Of a stretch of 64,000 bases of DNA, positions 27,683-38,276 are shown piece by piece. The notes below the pieces were generated by a model. That model saw only the letters and a list, made by a program, of their open reading frames with translations. It made no database searches and had not been told where the DNA came from. The stretch comes from Pseudoalteromonas byunsanensis (lineage in GTDB: Bacteria > Pseudomonadota > Gammaproteobacteria > Enterobacterales > Alteromonadaceae). The DNA is taken from positions 272,088 to 336,087 of the forward strand of contig NZ_MNAN01000028.1 in NCBI RefSeq assembly GCF_001854475.1, read 5' to 3'. The translations under genes and the position numbers were made by a program. Each line of letters begins with the position of its first letter. Positions within the stretch are counted from its first letter, which is position 1.

Positions 27683-27758
27683 GCGAGTATAGCTCAGCTG
27701 GTAGAGCGCGACCTTGCCAAGGTCGAGGTCACGAGTTCGAACCTCGTTACTCGCTCCA
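27683..27758 (+). tRNA. tRNA-Gly (GCC), copy 4
   Basis: The 76-nt sequence is identical to the other copies, with encoded CCA. Confidence 0.97.
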
Positions 27759-27773
27759 AACTTTCGATAAGAC

Positions 27774-27847
27774 GGCGGAATGGCAGAGTGGCCATGCAGC
27801 GGATTGCAAATCCGTCTACCTCGGTTCGACTCCGGGTTCCGCCTCCA
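27774..27847 (+). tRNA. tRNA-Cys (GCA), copy 2
   Basis: The 74 nt differ from copy 1 by one D-loop base (GGCCATG versus GGCTATG). The anticodon is GCA and the CCA is encoded. Confidence 0.97.
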
Positions 27848-27882
27848 TTTATCACACTCTCCACACGCGAAAGCAACCCGAT

Positions 27883-27969
27883 GCCCGGGTGGTGGAATTG
27901 GTAGACACAAGGGATTTAAAATCCCTCGCTGGTAACAGCGTGCCGGTTCAAGTCCGGCCCCGGGCACCA
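27883..27969 (+). tRNA. tRNA-Leu (TAA), copy 3
   Basis: The 87 nt have the same variable arm as copy 1, with encoded CCA. It is the last gene of the array; no clear terminator hairpin is visible after it. Confidence 0.97.
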
Positions 27970-28193
27970 TTTTAAATTTTTCACCAGCTCTCATGTCACA
28001 TTTGATTCTTTGTACTCTCATGCTTATTAGCAACTACTTTCACTGATACTACTAAAGTTACGTGTCCTTTTGTCTCTTCGAATACGAAATAATTAATAAA
28101 GTGTAAAAAATGTTTGTTTTATGTTTTTTCTCATGTTCGATTGAATTACTATTTTGGCAGTTCAATTTCCATCAAACATAAAAAGGACATTTT

Positions 28194-29144
28194 ATGAAAT
28201 TTAACCTTCAAGTTGTCTGTATGGGCATAGTAATGCTTATGTTGTGCAGTGCATTTAACGCCTCAGCGCGCCCTAGTATGGAGGTAGATTTAATTCTGCC
28301 ATGCCATGGCTGTTCTGACTCTCAAAAGAGGCAGGTCGCGGCGAATGCAGCCTATACATGGGGGCAAAAAATTTATATTGCCGATCGATCGCGTTCAGGG
28401 AGTTACACTGTACAAGAATATCACGTGGCGATGGCAGGGCCTGCTATGGCTAGTGGCTCTTCGGTGACACTCAGACGCACTCACTCAGCGTCATCGCCTC
28501 TGGGTTCTGAGCTAAAAACAACCGATATAAAAACCACCATAGCGATGGACAAAGTCACAGGGAGCTTTCAGTATCAGGACTCTGACTTTAAGTCCGCTTT
28601 TGACGCGGTTAGAATGTCCAGTAACGTCTTCGCAGACTGGCTAGCAGATTATCATGCCGAGCGTTTTTCAGACGAGTTTAGTGTGATTGACTCAGAGTTT
28701 GCAAAATTTGCCGCCAAGGGTTTTGGCTTGAGTTTAGGAGTCATTTCTGTTGGGTTGTCTGATAAAGAAATGACTGTGGTATATACTTTTGCGGATGCTA
28801 CCAAGGTTGAAGCAGATGTTGATCTAAGCATGATGTATGCTGACTCGAGCGTTAGAATGCGCTTTAAAAACCTAAAGTTCAAAGATAAAAAGGGCATGTC
28901 GATACCAAAAAGTAAATATGGTCTGGAGCGATATTTAGGCAGAATTGGTACTGATATTGACAAGCTTGAAGAACGAGGCGAGCCAGAGTCGATTTCAGAC
29001 CACTTGCGCGAAGTTTTTAGCCCCAATTATTCAGAATATGACGGTGGTGATGGTAACGGTGGAGGTGCTGGTGGGTTGGGCAAATTGGCTTGTGTTATCT
29101 CAGAGGCAAACAAAGTAAAAGTTGTAACCTGTTACTGGTATTAA
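28194..29144 (+). CDS. Secreted protein of unknown function
   Basis: I do not recognise this 316-residue protein. It has a Sec signal (MKFNLQVVCMGIVMLMLC, cleavage near NASA-RP), then a Cys pair (PCHGCSDSQKR) that could form a disulfide, a middle region rich in Ser, Lys and Asp, and a Gly-rich linker (GGDGNGGGAGG) before a Cys-containing C-terminus ending CVISEANKVKVVTCYWY. AAGGAC lies six bases before the ATG. It stands alone after the tRNA array, a common site for acquired genes, but no integrase or attachment repeat is visible. Confidence 0.75.
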   Translation: MKFNLQVVCMGIVMLMLCSAFNASARPSMEVDLILPCHGCSDSQKRQVAANAAYTWGQKIYIADRSRSGSYTVQEYHVAMAGPAMASGSSVTLRRTHSASSPLGSELKTTDIKTTIAMDKVTGSFQYQDSDFKSAFDAVRMSSNVFADWLADYHAERFSDEFSVIDSEFAKFAAKGFGLSLGVISVGLSDKEMTVVYTFADATKVEADVDLSMMYADSSVRMRFKNLKFKDKKGMSIPKSKYGLERYLGRIGTDIDKLEERGEPESISDHLREVFSPNYSEYDGGDGNGGGAGGLGKLACVISEANKVKVVTCYWY

Positions 29145-29179
29145 TATTTAGTTGAGTATGACATTAACTAAATGCGCTG

Positions 29180-29203
29180 ATCATGCGGTGGTTGCCGCAT
29201 GAT
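29180..29203. terminator. Hairpin between convergent genes
   Basis: ATCATGCGG (29180-29188) pairs perfectly with CCGCATGAT (29195-29203). It lacks a T-run but sits between two convergent genes. The same stem sequence forms the terminator after the fumarase gene at 44734-44756. Confidence 0.5.
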
Positions 29204-29234
29204 TAACAACATGCCCAAAACGGGTCAATCACGT

Positions 29235-30287
29235 TTATTCATGCTCTCGATGAAAGGGCATATCACCTGCAAACATTCTATTGATTGGCGCGCTGTGTCG
29301 CAGTGCCACGGTATTCGCCGCCGTATTGGCTAAAAACACCGTCTGTGCCCCTTCGGTAAAGCTATCATTGTGAATACACTGAGGGCGAATTGCCAGCGCA
29401 CTGCCATCGAGCGGAATTTCAAACATGGTGAAATGGTATTGCTCGATGGCGACTGTGCGGAAATAGTCATCTTCTTGGTGTGTATCAACTCTGCGACCAA
29501 GCAATATACGTGAAATCGTATGACGTCCAAATTCTGGGTCTTTCCCCTGAGCTGGCAACCATATATGTGGGAAAGGGTGGTGTTCAACAAATAAACCGCC
29601 GCCTTTTGTGGGCCCGAACTGATACTCGGTAATGTATTGAGGCAACTTTTGGTCATATTGAATACCCCAGAGGTCTTGACTAAATCCCAGTGCAAATTCT
29701 TCTTTAGGCTCAAGCAACTTGCCACCATAGTAGGCGAGCGTCCTATTAAAACGATCTTGAGATTCTTTACTGTCACCATAGCGTAGCAGCGGAAAATGTA
29801 ATTCATCCACATCACAAATCAGCTGACCCGTACTGCCAAACACATTGGCTGAATCATCAAGGCCGGTAATGCCAGCCCCATCTACCGCAGCGGTCCAAAA
29901 ACCATTAATGAGTAATGCATGATCGCGCGAAGGGGGATAGTTGGTATACTCTCTGTGAAGTTTATTTAGATGCTTGATAAGACTATCTTTTTCGTCAGTT
30001 GCAGCGCGTTGGCTTGGTACTACCTGGTTATGGTCATTGACATCCAAATGCACAAAGGTTCCTGAACGTATTGGGCCAAATAGGCCTGTAGTGGTTAGTA
30101 ATACCTCCCCACCTGCATCGCGATTTAAAACGGCTCCGTTTAAGAAATCAAAGTTGTTATCTAGGTCTTTATCTGACACACCTTGAGTCACATTTTTCCA
30201 ACGGGTTTCTTTCATTTGACTTGCTCTGTATTCGCTCAGTGTTTCTCCTGAGGCCGCGCTCATAGCTTTGACGATGACATGAGACAT
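29235..30287 (-). CDS. Cytoplasmic protein of unknown function
   Basis: I do not recognise this 350-residue protein. It lacks a signal peptide and transmembrane segments. It contains a His-rich segment (LFVEHHPFPHIWLPA) and later HFTMFEIPLDGSALAIRPQC and IHNDSF, loosely suggestive of a metal-binding or cupin-like fold, but this is only a guess. The start ATG at 30287 is well supported by AAGGAG seven bases before it; the frame stays open 32 codons further upstream. It is followed on the same strand order by the OmpK-like channel gene (upstream at 30444-31232), possibly as a separate transcript. Confidence 0.75.
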   Translation of the reverse strand: MSHVIVKAMSAASGETLSEYRASQMKETRWKNVTQGVSDKDLDNNFDFLNGAVLNRDAGGEVLLTTTGLFGPIRSGTFVHLDVNDHNQVVPSQRAATDEKDSLIKHLNKLHREYTNYPPSRDHALLINGFWTAAVDGAGITGLDDSANVFGSTGQLICDVDELHFPLLRYGDSKESQDRFNRTLAYYGGKLLEPKEEFALGFSQDLWGIQYDQKLPQYITEYQFGPTKGGGLFVEHHPFPHIWLPAQGKDPEFGRHTISRILLGRRVDTHQEDDYFRTVAIEQYHFTMFEIPLDGSALAIRPQCIHNDSFTEGAQTVFLANTAANTVALRHSAPINRMFAGDMPFHREHE

Positions 30288-30443
30288 TTGCTTCTCCTTA
30301 GGCTTAGCTTTATGGGTTATGCCGCCAGCCCTTTTAGTATTTATGTCCTGTGGGCAATGACGGGTATGGCAATTAAAGTACAAAGTATAGCTATCAGGTA
30401 TTACTGGTTATTACACGTATCCTATTAGGTACTCTTCACAGGG

Positions 30444-31232
30444 CTAAAATGTCCATACCAAATGAAGCTGCGGGGATGACTCGTTGACTGACGTTCCTAG
30501 TTTGTTGCGCCAGACTTGCCACTCGATACCCAGCATAAGGGTATCGCTCTTATTGCCGAGCGCATTACCTAAGTCCCATTGAAATGCCATTTGCGCCAGT
30601 ATCCAGTCATTCACGTATCGTCCAGTTTCATCGCGTCTAGATCCTATGTATTCAGCGTGACCGGTGAAGTAAAACTTCTCAGATCCAAGCTGGTATGGGT
30701 ATCCCCATGCCAAATCAAGCATAAAGGTATTGTTGGTTTGAGGGACGCCGTGTTTAGATAAACCTGCATTATCATCGAAGTAGCCAGTAAATGTAGTGGT
30801 AAGAAATTTGAACCCAGGAATATCCCAACTTAGTTTTATGCCCGGTAAGTACTTCATAACTTTTGTATCGTCTCCGGCGTTAACGCCCAGAATAAACCCC
30901 ACATCTTTCAAGCGCCAAAAGGTATAATTCCAGTCAAACAAAGCCTTAGTGCTAAAGGTAACATAAGCTTCTGTGTAAATATCACCGTCATTGAAGCCAT
31001 CAGTATGATCATCATCCAAATAGTCGATAAAAAAGAAAACATCTCCAAAATCATGAGCAGAAGCATGTTGTAGAGAAATGATATCTGTTATCGATTCTTG
31101 TTTAGAAAAAGGTTGGGTTAGTTTTCCTCGATTAATGTGGAGCTGCGTTTTACTCCAATTAGCGGCATATAACACTGAGGAAAATAAAAATAGAATTAAA
31201 CCGACAGAGCCGAGTAAGGTTTTATAATTCAT
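30444..31232 (-). CDS. OmpK/Tsx-like nucleoside-specific outer-membrane channel
   Basis: The 262-residue protein has a signal peptide ending LYAANW. The barrel segments HDFGDVFFFIDYLDDD, GDIYTEAYVTFSTKALFDWN, LPGIKLSWDIPGFKFLTTTF and the C-terminal LHLVWTF with terminal Phe are typical of the Tsx/OmpK family. Family members form nucleoside- or phage-receptor channels. The NhaC-type antiporter gene upstream could share its transcript (81-base gap). Substrate specificity is not evident. Confidence 0.85.
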   Translation of the reverse strand: MNYKTLLGSVGLILFLFSSVLYAANWSKTQLHINRGKLTQPFSKQESITDIISLQHASAHDFGDVFFFIDYLDDDHTDGFNDGDIYTEAYVTFSTKALFDWNYTFWRLKDVGFILGVNAGDDTKVMKYLPGIKLSWDIPGFKFLTTTFTGYFDDNAGLSKHGVPQTNNTFMLDLAWGYPYQLGSEKFYFTGHAEYIGSRRDETGRYVNDWILAQMAFQWDLGNALGNKSDTLMLGIEWQVWRNKLGTSVNESSPQLHLVWTF

Positions 31233-31313
31233 ACATATCCTGAGCTTTAATGTGATACGTATGAATTATAGACAATGCGCTCACAAGCGGAGCGCATTTG
31301 TTTAAATAAAACG

Positions 31314-32621
31314 CTAGGCTTTATTTCTGCGTAAGCAGATAACGGTAATGGCGGTGAAAGCTAGAATAAAGCAATAAAATGATGAAGTTGACACATCCCA
31401 TGGGCTGATTTGGAATGTTGCGCCAAGTAATAGCGCTTGAGCGCCGTAGGGCAATGAGCCTTGCATTACACATGCGAAAATGTCCAATAGGCTTGCTGAA
31501 CGTTTTCCACTGATCTGGCCATCATCCGCCAGTTTTTTAGCTACAGGACCTGCAACAATGATGCTGACCGTATTATTTGCAATACATAGGTTACTGACTA
31601 AGACCAAAGCAGCGATCCCAAGTTGATCGGCTACTTTTCGATGCCATTTGGCAATAATGGCCGTTAATTTCTGTATTTTTAATGCAAGGTAATCTAAGCC
31701 GCCATTGATGCGGATAAACTCAGACAGGCCACCAATGAACATAGATAGCAAGAAAATTTCCTGCATATCACTAAAGCCTTTATATACGTCTTTTACGAAG
31801 CTGCTAGCTTGGTAATCACCCGTAAAGCCCATTGCAGCGGCAAATACGATACCACTGAATAGAACAACAAAGACGTTTAGCCCCGCAATGGCCAATACCA
31901 AGATAAAAATGTATGGCAACACTAGCAGCCATTCAAAGGGCTTGGCATCGACGACTTGAGGTTCAGGGGTCATGAATAATAATAGTAATACGGTTAAAAC
32001 AGCAGCTGGTAACGCTATTTTTAGGTTCTCTCTAAACTTATCTTTCATTTCACAGCCTTGGGTGCGTGTTGCGGCAATCGTGGTGTCTGAAATAATTGAT
32101 AAGTTGTCGCCAAACATAGCACCAGAAACTATGGTACCTGCCATAAGCGCAGGGTCGATACCTGTTTTTAATGACACAGCATAGGCAATCGGCCCAATTG
32201 CTCCTATGGTTCCCATAGAGGTCCCCATGGCGGTTGATACGACCGCTGAAATTAAAAATAAGCCAGGAAGTAAGAAAGCCGCAGGGATAAATGACAATCC
32301 AGCATTGACCACAGCATCAACACCACCTGTCGCACCGGCAACGGCAGAAAAAGCTCCTGCGAGTAAATAAATTAAGCACATGGTAATGATGTTGTTGTGT
32401 CCTGCGCCCTTAATAAAGGTTTCGACACTATTGTTGATGCTGCCTTTGTTTATTAAAAATGCGATAACGATCGCTGGTAAAATAGCAACTGGTGCCGGTA
32501 ACTGATAAAACGCGTAATCAACCCCTTGAGATTGAAGGTATAAGCCAGCACCGAGAAAAAGTCCGACAAATACGAGTAAGGGTAATAGCGATAGTTTCGC
32601 ATGTAGAGTGTTTGGCTGCAT
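31314..32621 (-). CDS. NhaC-family Na+/H+ antiporter
   Basis: A polytopic inner-membrane protein of 435 residues and about 11-12 helices. The segments ISAVVSTAMGTSMGTIGAIG, DPALMAGTIVSGAMFGDNLS and SIISDTTIAATRTQGCEM are typical of NhaC/YqkI-like transporters, which exchange Na+ and H+ or metabolites such as malate and lactate. The ATG at 32621 is favoured because GGGGAG lies four bases before it; the frame is open 13 codons further upstream. The physiological substrate is unknown. Confidence 0.87.
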   Translation of the reverse strand: MQPNTLHAKLSLLPLLVFVGLFLGAGLYLQSQGVDYAFYQLPAPVAILPAIVIAFLINKGSINNSVETFIKGAGHNNIITMCLIYLLAGAFSAVAGATGGVDAVVNAGLSFIPAAFLLPGLFLISAVVSTAMGTSMGTIGAIGPIAYAVSLKTGIDPALMAGTIVSGAMFGDNLSIISDTTIAATRTQGCEMKDKFRENLKIALPAAVLTVLLLLFMTPEPQVVDAKPFEWLLVLPYIFILVLAIAGLNVFVVLFSGIVFAAAMGFTGDYQASSFVKDVYKGFSDMQEIFLLSMFIGGLSEFIRINGGLDYLALKIQKLTAIIAKWHRKVADQLGIAALVLVSNLCIANNTVSIIVAGPVAKKLADDGQISGKRSASLLDIFACVMQGSLPYGAQALLLGATFQISPWDVSTSSFYCFILAFTAITVICLRRNKA

Positions 32622-32847
32622 TGTGCTCCCCAAAAATAAATACCACAGCCAGAGTTCCATTATTAGCTGTATTTAAACTTCAAACGCCCGCAATAAGTAA
32701 ATCGGCGAAAGCTGGAAGTGTAAACATTTAGACGTCCAAAGTCCATGGTATTCTGTTATTATTCTTCTTTCACTGACTATGGCATAGAGAATTGATAAAC
32801 TCTATAGCCTAGAACAATAAGCTAACCTTTTCAGATCGAGTTAAGAC

Positions 32848-33651
32848 ATGGATAAAATTGGAATTTTTGGTGCCAACGGCCGTATGGGGTTGGCGTTAGT
32901 AGAAGCTTGTACTCAAGCAAATAATACACAGATAGCAGCAGCAATGGTGCGTTCTAATTCTGAACTGTTATCTACATTAGTCGTCAATAAACAACCGTGT
33001 GCATCAAAAGAGTTATGCTTTAGCAATGAAGATGAAGTAGCAACAAGTGATGCAAACGTGCTTATAGACTTTACTTTACCAGAGGGAATGAAGCGTCACT
33101 TAGAGCTTGCAGTATTACTAAAGCTACCTATGGTCATTGGAACAACCGGTCTTACTGCTAGTGATATGGACGAATTGCGTGCGGCTGCGGCACACATCCC
33201 CATTGTATTCGCTCGCAACTTCAGTGTTGGAGTCACGTTATTATTGGATTTAGTACAAACCGCAGCAACTAAACTAGCTGATGAAATGGACATTGAAATA
33301 TTTGAAGCGCATCACAGAAATAAAATAGATGCACCTTCTGGTACCGCACTGGCCATTGGCGAGGCGATTGCAGAGGCGAAAGGATGGGATCACGAGCAAG
33401 TAGCGCGCTATGACCGTACAGCCGTGGAGCAAGCTAAATCTCAAAATGAGATCGGTTATTCGGTCCTCAGAGCAGGAGATATAGTAGGTGAACATACGGC
33501 TTATTTCGCAACAATGGGTGAAAGGCTTGAATTAACTCATAAAGCGACATCACGTCTGACCTTTGCGTCTGGTGCGGTAAGGGCTGCGAAGTGGTTGAGA
33601 AATAAACCAAATGGACTTTATGACATGCAAGATGTGCTCGGATTGAAGTAG
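32848..33651 (+). CDS. dapB: 4-hydroxy-tetrahydrodipicolinate reductase
   Basis: DapB carries out the NAD(P)H-dependent reduction in the diaminopimelate/lysine pathway. The nucleotide loop GIFGANGRMG is at residues 4-13. The catalytic segment is FEAHHRNKIDAPSGTAL, with the conserved His and Lys. VIGTTGLTASDM and FARNFSVGVTLL are also family segments. The 267-residue length is normal. It lies directly upstream of carA, the conserved gammaproteobacterial order. Confidence 0.97.
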   Translation: MDKIGIFGANGRMGLALVEACTQANNTQIAAAMVRSNSELLSTLVVNKQPCASKELCFSNEDEVATSDANVLIDFTLPEGMKRHLELAVLLKLPMVIGTTGLTASDMDELRAAAAHIPIVFARNFSVGVTLLLDLVQTAATKLADEMDIEIFEAHHRNKIDAPSGTALAIGEAIAEAKGWDHEQVARYDRTAVEQAKSQNEIGYSVLRAGDIVGEHTAYFATMGERLELTHKATSRLTFASGAVRAAKWLRNKPNGLYDMQDVLGLK

Positions 33652-33805
33652 TAAACATGTTTTTTTAGCGCTTTCGTGGAGTTTTTTTATAAAAAGCACT
33701 ATTTCTAATGTTTTTGTAGCTTGGGTTAGACGAATCTATGAAATTGCTGTAGACTATAACGAATTTGCCAAAAATTAATAACTGCGTGTTACCAAGCGCT
33801 TTGTG

Positions 33806-33843
33806 AACGGGATGAAAAGCGTTGTAGCTTGCTCCCGTTTTTT
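33806..33843 (+). terminator. Terminator-like hairpin in the carA leader (possible attenuator)
   Basis: AACGGGA (33806-33812) pairs with TCCCGTT (33833-33839) around a 20-base loop. The T-run is 33838-33843, and the carA ribosome-binding site AGGAGG follows at 33850. It could end dapB transcripts or attenuate carAB. No leader peptide was recognised. Confidence 0.6.
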
Positions 33844-33860
33844 ACCATTAGGAGGTTAAC

Positions 33861-34997
33861 TTGACTAAATCCGCCCTGTTAGTCCTAGAAGACGGCACAG
33901 TGTTTCGCGGTACTGCTATCGGTGCTGACGGTATGTCAGTCGGTGAAGTAGTATTCAATACGTCTATGACTGGTTATCAAGAAATTTTGACAGACCCGTC
34001 TTACGCGGAACAAATCGTAACGCTGACTTACCCGCACATCGGTAATACCGGTACTAACAGTGAAGACGAAGAAGCGGACCAGATCTGGGCGAAAGGCCTA
34101 GTTATCCGTGATTTGCCTTTACTAGCCAGTAATTTCCGTAACGAGCAATCGTTAAGTGATTATTTAAAAGCTCGTAATATTCTAGGAATTGCTGATATAG
34201 ACACTCGTAAATTGACACGTATTTTACGTGACAAGGGCGCACAGAATGGCTGTATCATTGCAGGTGGTTCACTTGATGAGAATCAAGCTCTAGAAGCAGC
34301 AAAAGCGTTCCCAGGTTTGAAGGGCATGGATTTAGCCAAAGTAGTGTGTACTAAAGAGCAGTACACTTGGAATGAGTCAAGTTGGACACTTGGCGAGGGT
34401 TTCAAAACCCTAACGGCAGAAGACGAAAGATTTCATGTGGTTGCTTATGACTTCGGCGTTAAGAAAAATATCTTACGCATGTTAGTTGACCGTGGCTGTA
34501 AACTAACCGTAGTGCCTGCAGAAACCTCCGCTGCAGACGTGTTGGCACTAAATCCAGACGGTATCTTCCTTTCAAATGGCCCTGGCGACCCTGAGCCGTG
34601 TACTTACGCCATTGAAGCGATTAAAGCATTTTTAGAAACAAATACACCTATCTTTGGTATCTGTTTAGGTCACCAATTACTGGCGCTTGCATCAGGAGCA
34701 AAAACAGTAAAAATGAAGTTTGGCCACCACGGTGGTAACCACCCAGTTAAAGACCTAGACCGTAATGTAGTAATGATCACTGCGCAAAACCACGGCTTTG
34801 CCGCTGATGAGGCCAGTTTACCAGAGACATTACGAGCCACTCACGTATCGCTGTTTGATGGTACATTGCAAGGTATTCACCGTACAGACAAGCCAGCATT
34901 TAGCTTCCAGGGCCACCCTGAAGCCAGCCCTGGCCCGCATGATGCGGCACCGTTGTTTGACCATTTCATTGACCTAATGCAAGCGCATAAAGCTTAA
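33861..34997 (+). CDS. carA: Carbamoyl-phosphate synthase small (glutaminase) subunit
   Basis: CarA hydrolyses glutamine and channels ammonia to CarB for arginine and pyrimidine synthesis. The N-terminal domain ([38 protein letters not shown]) precedes a class I glutamine amidotransferase domain with nucleophile Cys in [15 protein letters not shown] and the His/Glu pair in [11 protein letters not shown]. The start is the TTG at 33861, with AGGAGG five bases upstream. The 378-residue length is normal. carB begins 15 bases later. Confidence 0.97.
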   Translation: MTKSALLVLEDGTVFRGTAIGADGMSVGEVVFNTSMTGYQEILTDPSYAEQIVTLTYPHIGNTGTNSEDEEADQIWAKGLVIRDLPLLASNFRNEQSLSDYLKARNILGIADIDTRKLTRILRDKGAQNGCIIAGGSLDENQALEAAKAFPGLKGMDLAKVVCTKEQYTWNESSWTLGEGFKTLTAEDERFHVVAYDFGVKKNILRMLVDRGCKLTVVPAETSAADVLALNPDGIFLSNGPGDPEPCTYAIEAIKAFLETNTPIFGICLGHQLLALASGAKTVKMKFGHHGGNHPVKDLDRNVVMITAQNHGFAADEASLPETLRATHVSLFDGTLQGIHRTDKPAFSFQGHPEASPGPHDAAPLFDHFIDLMQAHKA

Positions 34998-35012
34998 GAG
35001 AGCGGAGTAACA

Positions 35013-38000
35013 ATGCCAAAACGTACTGATTTAAAAAGCATTCTTATCTTAGGCGCAGGCCCAATAGTTATTGGTCAGGCGTGTGAGTTTGACTACTCGG
35101 GTGCACAAGCGTGTAAAGCGCTAAGAGAAGAAGGCTATCGAGTTATTCTCGTAAACTCAAACCCTGCAACTATCATGACTGACCCAGAAATGGCTGATGC
35201 CACGTACATCGAGCCAATTCACTGGGAAGTTGTTGAAAAAATCATTGAAAAAGAAAAGCCAGATGCAGTACTACCTACTATGGGTGGTCAAACTGCATTG
35301 AACTGTGCGCTAGACCTTGATAAGCATGGTGTGCTTGCTAAGCACGGTGTTGAGCTAATTGGTGCTACAGCTGATGCCATAGACAAAGCTGAGAACCGTG
35401 AGCGTTTTGACGCGGCGATGAAAAATATCGGTCTTGAGTGTCCGCGCGCAGAGATTGCACACACCATGGAAGAAGCGCACGATGTACTTTCGCGCATTGG
35501 TTTCCCTTGTATTATTCGCCCTTCATTCACTATGGGTGGAACCGGTGGTGGTGTAGCGTACAACCAAGAAGAATTTGACGAAATTTGTACTCGCGGTTTA
35601 GATCTGTCACCAACGAGCGAACTCTTAATCGATGAAAGCTTAATCGGTTGGAAAGAGTACGAAATGGAAGTAGTTCGTGACAAGAACGATAACTGTATCA
35701 TCGTTTGTTCAATCGAAAACTTTGACCCAATGGGTGTTCACACTGGTGACTCTATCACGGTTGCGCCAGCGCAAACACTAACTGACAAAGAATACCAAAT
35801 CATGCGTAATGCATCGATGGCCGTTTTGCGTGAGATTGGTGTAGAAACTGGTGGCTCAAACGTACAGTTTGGTGTAAACCCAGTTGATGGTCGTATGGTT
35901 ATCATTGAGATGAACCCACGTGTATCTCGTTCATCTGCGCTTGCATCTAAAGCAACGGGTTTCCCAATTGCGAAAATCGCAGCAAAGCTTGCTGTGGGGT
36001 ACACGCTTGATGAGCTACAAAACGATATTACAGGTGGTGCAACACCAGCATCATTTGAACCATCAATTGACTATGTAGTAACTAAAATTCCACGCTTTAA
36101 CTTTGAAAAATTTGCAGGCGCAAATGACCGTTTGACTACACAAATGAAGTCAGTGGGTGAGGTAATGGCGATTGGTCGTAACCAACAAGAGTCATTACAC
36201 AAAGCACTACGTGGCTTAGAAGTAGGGGCAACGGGTTTCAACCCAATTGTTGCACTTGACGACCCTAAAGCAAGAGAAACCATCATCCGCGAACTTCGCG
36301 AGCCAGGCGCTGAGCGTATTTGGTATGTTGCCGATGCAATGCGCCACGGTATGAGCGTAGAAGATGTGTTTGAACTGACAAAGATAGACCCTTGGTATCT
36401 TGTTCAAATCGAAGACATCATCAAAGATGAAGCAACCATTGCTGAAGTTGGCCTTGCGGGTCTTAACAAAGACTTCTTGCGTCGCCTTAAGCGTAAAGGC
36501 TTTGCTGATGCACGTATCGCAGAAATTGCGGGTGTGTCTGAAAAAGAAATTCGTAAAAAGCGTCACCAGCTTGATATCGTGCCAGTTTATAAGCGCGTTG
36601 ATACTTGTGCGGCTGAATTCAGCTCTGATACTGCTTACATGTACTCGACTTACGACGAAGAATGTGAAGCAAACCCATCAGATAAAGATAAAATCATGGT
36701 TATCGGTGGCGGTCCAAACCGTATCGGTCAAGGTATTGAATTCGATTACTGCTGTGTACACGCAGCACTTGCGATGCGTGAAGACGGTTATGAAACTATC
36801 ATGGTTAACTGTAACCCTGAAACGGTTTCAACAGACTACGATACATCAGACAGATTGTTCTTCGAACCAATTACCCTTGAAGATGTACTAGAAATCGTAC
36901 GTGTAGAAAAGCCAAAAGGCGTGATTGTTCAATATGGTGGTCAAACCCCTCTTAAACTTGCTCGTGCACTTGAAGCGAACGGGGTGCCAATTATTGGTAC
37001 TTCTCCGGATGCTATTGACCGCGCAGAAGACCGTGAGCGTTTCCAGCAAATGGTAGAGCGTTTAGACTTGCTGCAACCAGAAAACGCGACAGTAACATCA
37101 CTTGAAGAAGCCGTTGCTAAGTCTCAAGAAATTGGCTTCCCACTGGTTGTGCGCCCATCGTACGTACTTGGCGGCCGAGCTATGGAAATCGTGTACGATG
37201 AAGATGACTTGCGTCGTTACATGACCGAAGCTGTATCTGCTTCAAACGAAGCACCAGTGCTGCTAGATCGCTTCCTTGACGATGCTATCGAAGTAGATGT
37301 GGATGCAATTTGTGACGGTGAGCAAGTGATCATCGGAGGCATCATGGAGCACATTGAGCAGGCGGGTGTTCACTCTGGTGACTCAGCATGTTCTCTCCCT
37401 GCTCACACACTATCTCAGGAGATTCAGGACGTAATGCGTAAACAAGTGGCTGATATGGCGCTTGAACTTGGTGTTATTGGCTTGATGAATACTCAGTTTG
37501 CGGTAAAAGATGGCGAAGTTTACTTAATCGAAGTGAACCCGCGTGCGGCACGAACAGTCCCATTTGTATCTAAAGCGACGGGCGTAGCCTTAGCAAAAGT
37601 AGCGGCACGTTGTATGGCGGGCCAATCACTTGCAAGCCAAGGTGTGACCAGTGAAGTTATTCCTCCTTATTACAGTGTAAAAGAAGTTGTTCTTCCATTT
37701 GCTAAGTTCCAAGGCGTTGACCCACTTCGTGGTCCTGAGATGCGTTCTACAGGTGAAGTAATGGGTGTTGGTGAAAACTTCGCCGAAGCGTTTGCAAAAG
37801 CACAATTAGGTGCGGGTAATGCTTTACCACGCGGTGGTCGCGCGCTACTATCTGTGCGTAACAGCGATAAGTCACGTGTTGTTGAGCTGGCTAAAATCAT
37901 GAGAGAGATTGGTTTTGAGCTAGACGCAACCAATGGTACAGCCAAAGCGTTAGAAGAAGCAGGCATTGAAGTACGTCGCGTGAACAAGGTATACGAAGGT

Positions 38001-38231
38001 CGTCCTCACATTCTTGATAGAATCAAAAATGGTGAGTACAGCTACATAGTAAATACCACTGAAGGTCGCCAAGCGATCGAAGACTCGAAGGTGTTACGTC
38101 GTGGTGCATTGCAACATAAGACAAACTACACCACCACGCTCAATGCAGCATTTGCCAACTGCTTTGCACACGCTGCAGATGACAGAAACACGGTAAACTC
38201 TGTACAAGAGCTACACCAACGATTGAACTAA
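35013..38231 (+). CDS. carB: Carbamoyl-phosphate synthase large subunit
   Basis: The 1072-residue protein has two homologous ATP-grasp halves. The first starts with [20 protein letters not shown], the second near residue 555 with [20 protein letters not shown]. Each carries the metal-binding NPR motif ([38 protein letters not shown]). The C-terminal 130 residues are the regulatory MGS-like domain. CarB makes carbamoyl phosphate from bicarbonate, ammonia and two ATP. It forms an operon with carA; greA follows after 45 bases. Confidence 0.98.
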   Translation: MPKRTDLKSILILGAGPIVIGQACEFDYSGAQACKALREEGYRVILVNSNPATIMTDPEMADATYIEPIHWEVVEKIIEKEKPDAVLPTMGGQTALNCALDLDKHGVLAKHGVELIGATADAIDKAENRERFDAAMKNIGLECPRAEIAHTMEEAHDVLSRIGFPCIIRPSFTMGGTGGGVAYNQEEFDEICTRGLDLSPTSELLIDESLIGWKEYEMEVVRDKNDNCIIVCSIENFDPMGVHTGDSITVAPAQTLTDKEYQIMRNASMAVLREIGVETGGSNVQFGVNPVDGRMVIIEMNPRVSRSSALASKATGFPIAKIAAKLAVGYTLDELQNDITGGATPASFEPSIDYVVTKIPRFNFEKFAGANDRLTTQMKSVGEVMAIGRNQQESLHKALRGLEVGATGFNPIVALDDPKARETIIRELREPGAERIWYVADAMRHGMSVEDVFELTKIDPWYLVQIEDIIKDEATIAEVGLAGLNKDFLRRLKRKGFADARIAEIAGVSEKEIRKKRHQLDIVPVYKRVDTCAAEFSSDTAYMYSTYDEECEANPSDKDKIMVIGGGPNRIGQGIEFDYCCVHAALAMREDGYETIMVNCNPETVSTDYDTSDRLFFEPITLEDVLEIVRVEKPKGVIVQYGGQTPLKLARALEANGVPIIGTSPDAIDRAEDRERFQQMVERLDLLQPENATVTSLEEAVAKSQEIGFPLVVRPSYVLGGRAMEIVYDEDDLRRYMTEAVSASNEAPVLLDRFLDDAIEVDVDAICDGEQVIIGGIMEHIEQAGVHSGDSACSLPAHTLSQEIQDVMRKQVADMALELGVIGLMNTQFAVKDGEVYLIEVNPRAARTVPFVSKATGVALAKVAARCMAGQSLASQGVTSEVIPPYYSVKEVVLPFAKFQGVDPLRGPEMRSTGEVMGVGENFAEAFAKAQLGAGNALPRGGRALLSVRNSDKSRVVELAKIMREIGFELDATNGTAKALEEAGIEVRRVNKVYEGRPHILDRIKNGEYSYIVNTTEGRQAIEDSKVLRRGALQHKTNYTTTLNAAFANCFAHAADDRNTVNSVQELHQRLN

Positions 38232-38276
38232 GGACTAAACCAGGGTCAAAGGGCCCTGGTATTAAGTGAGATACTT

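Noticed and set aside
26877..28033. Open frames across tRNA genes on both strands
   Set aside because: They span perfect tRNA cloverleaves and repeat with them; they are not proteins.
26846..29144. Genomic island at the tRNA array
   Set aside because: No integrase, direct attachment repeat or composition change was seen; the one unknown gene is insufficient.
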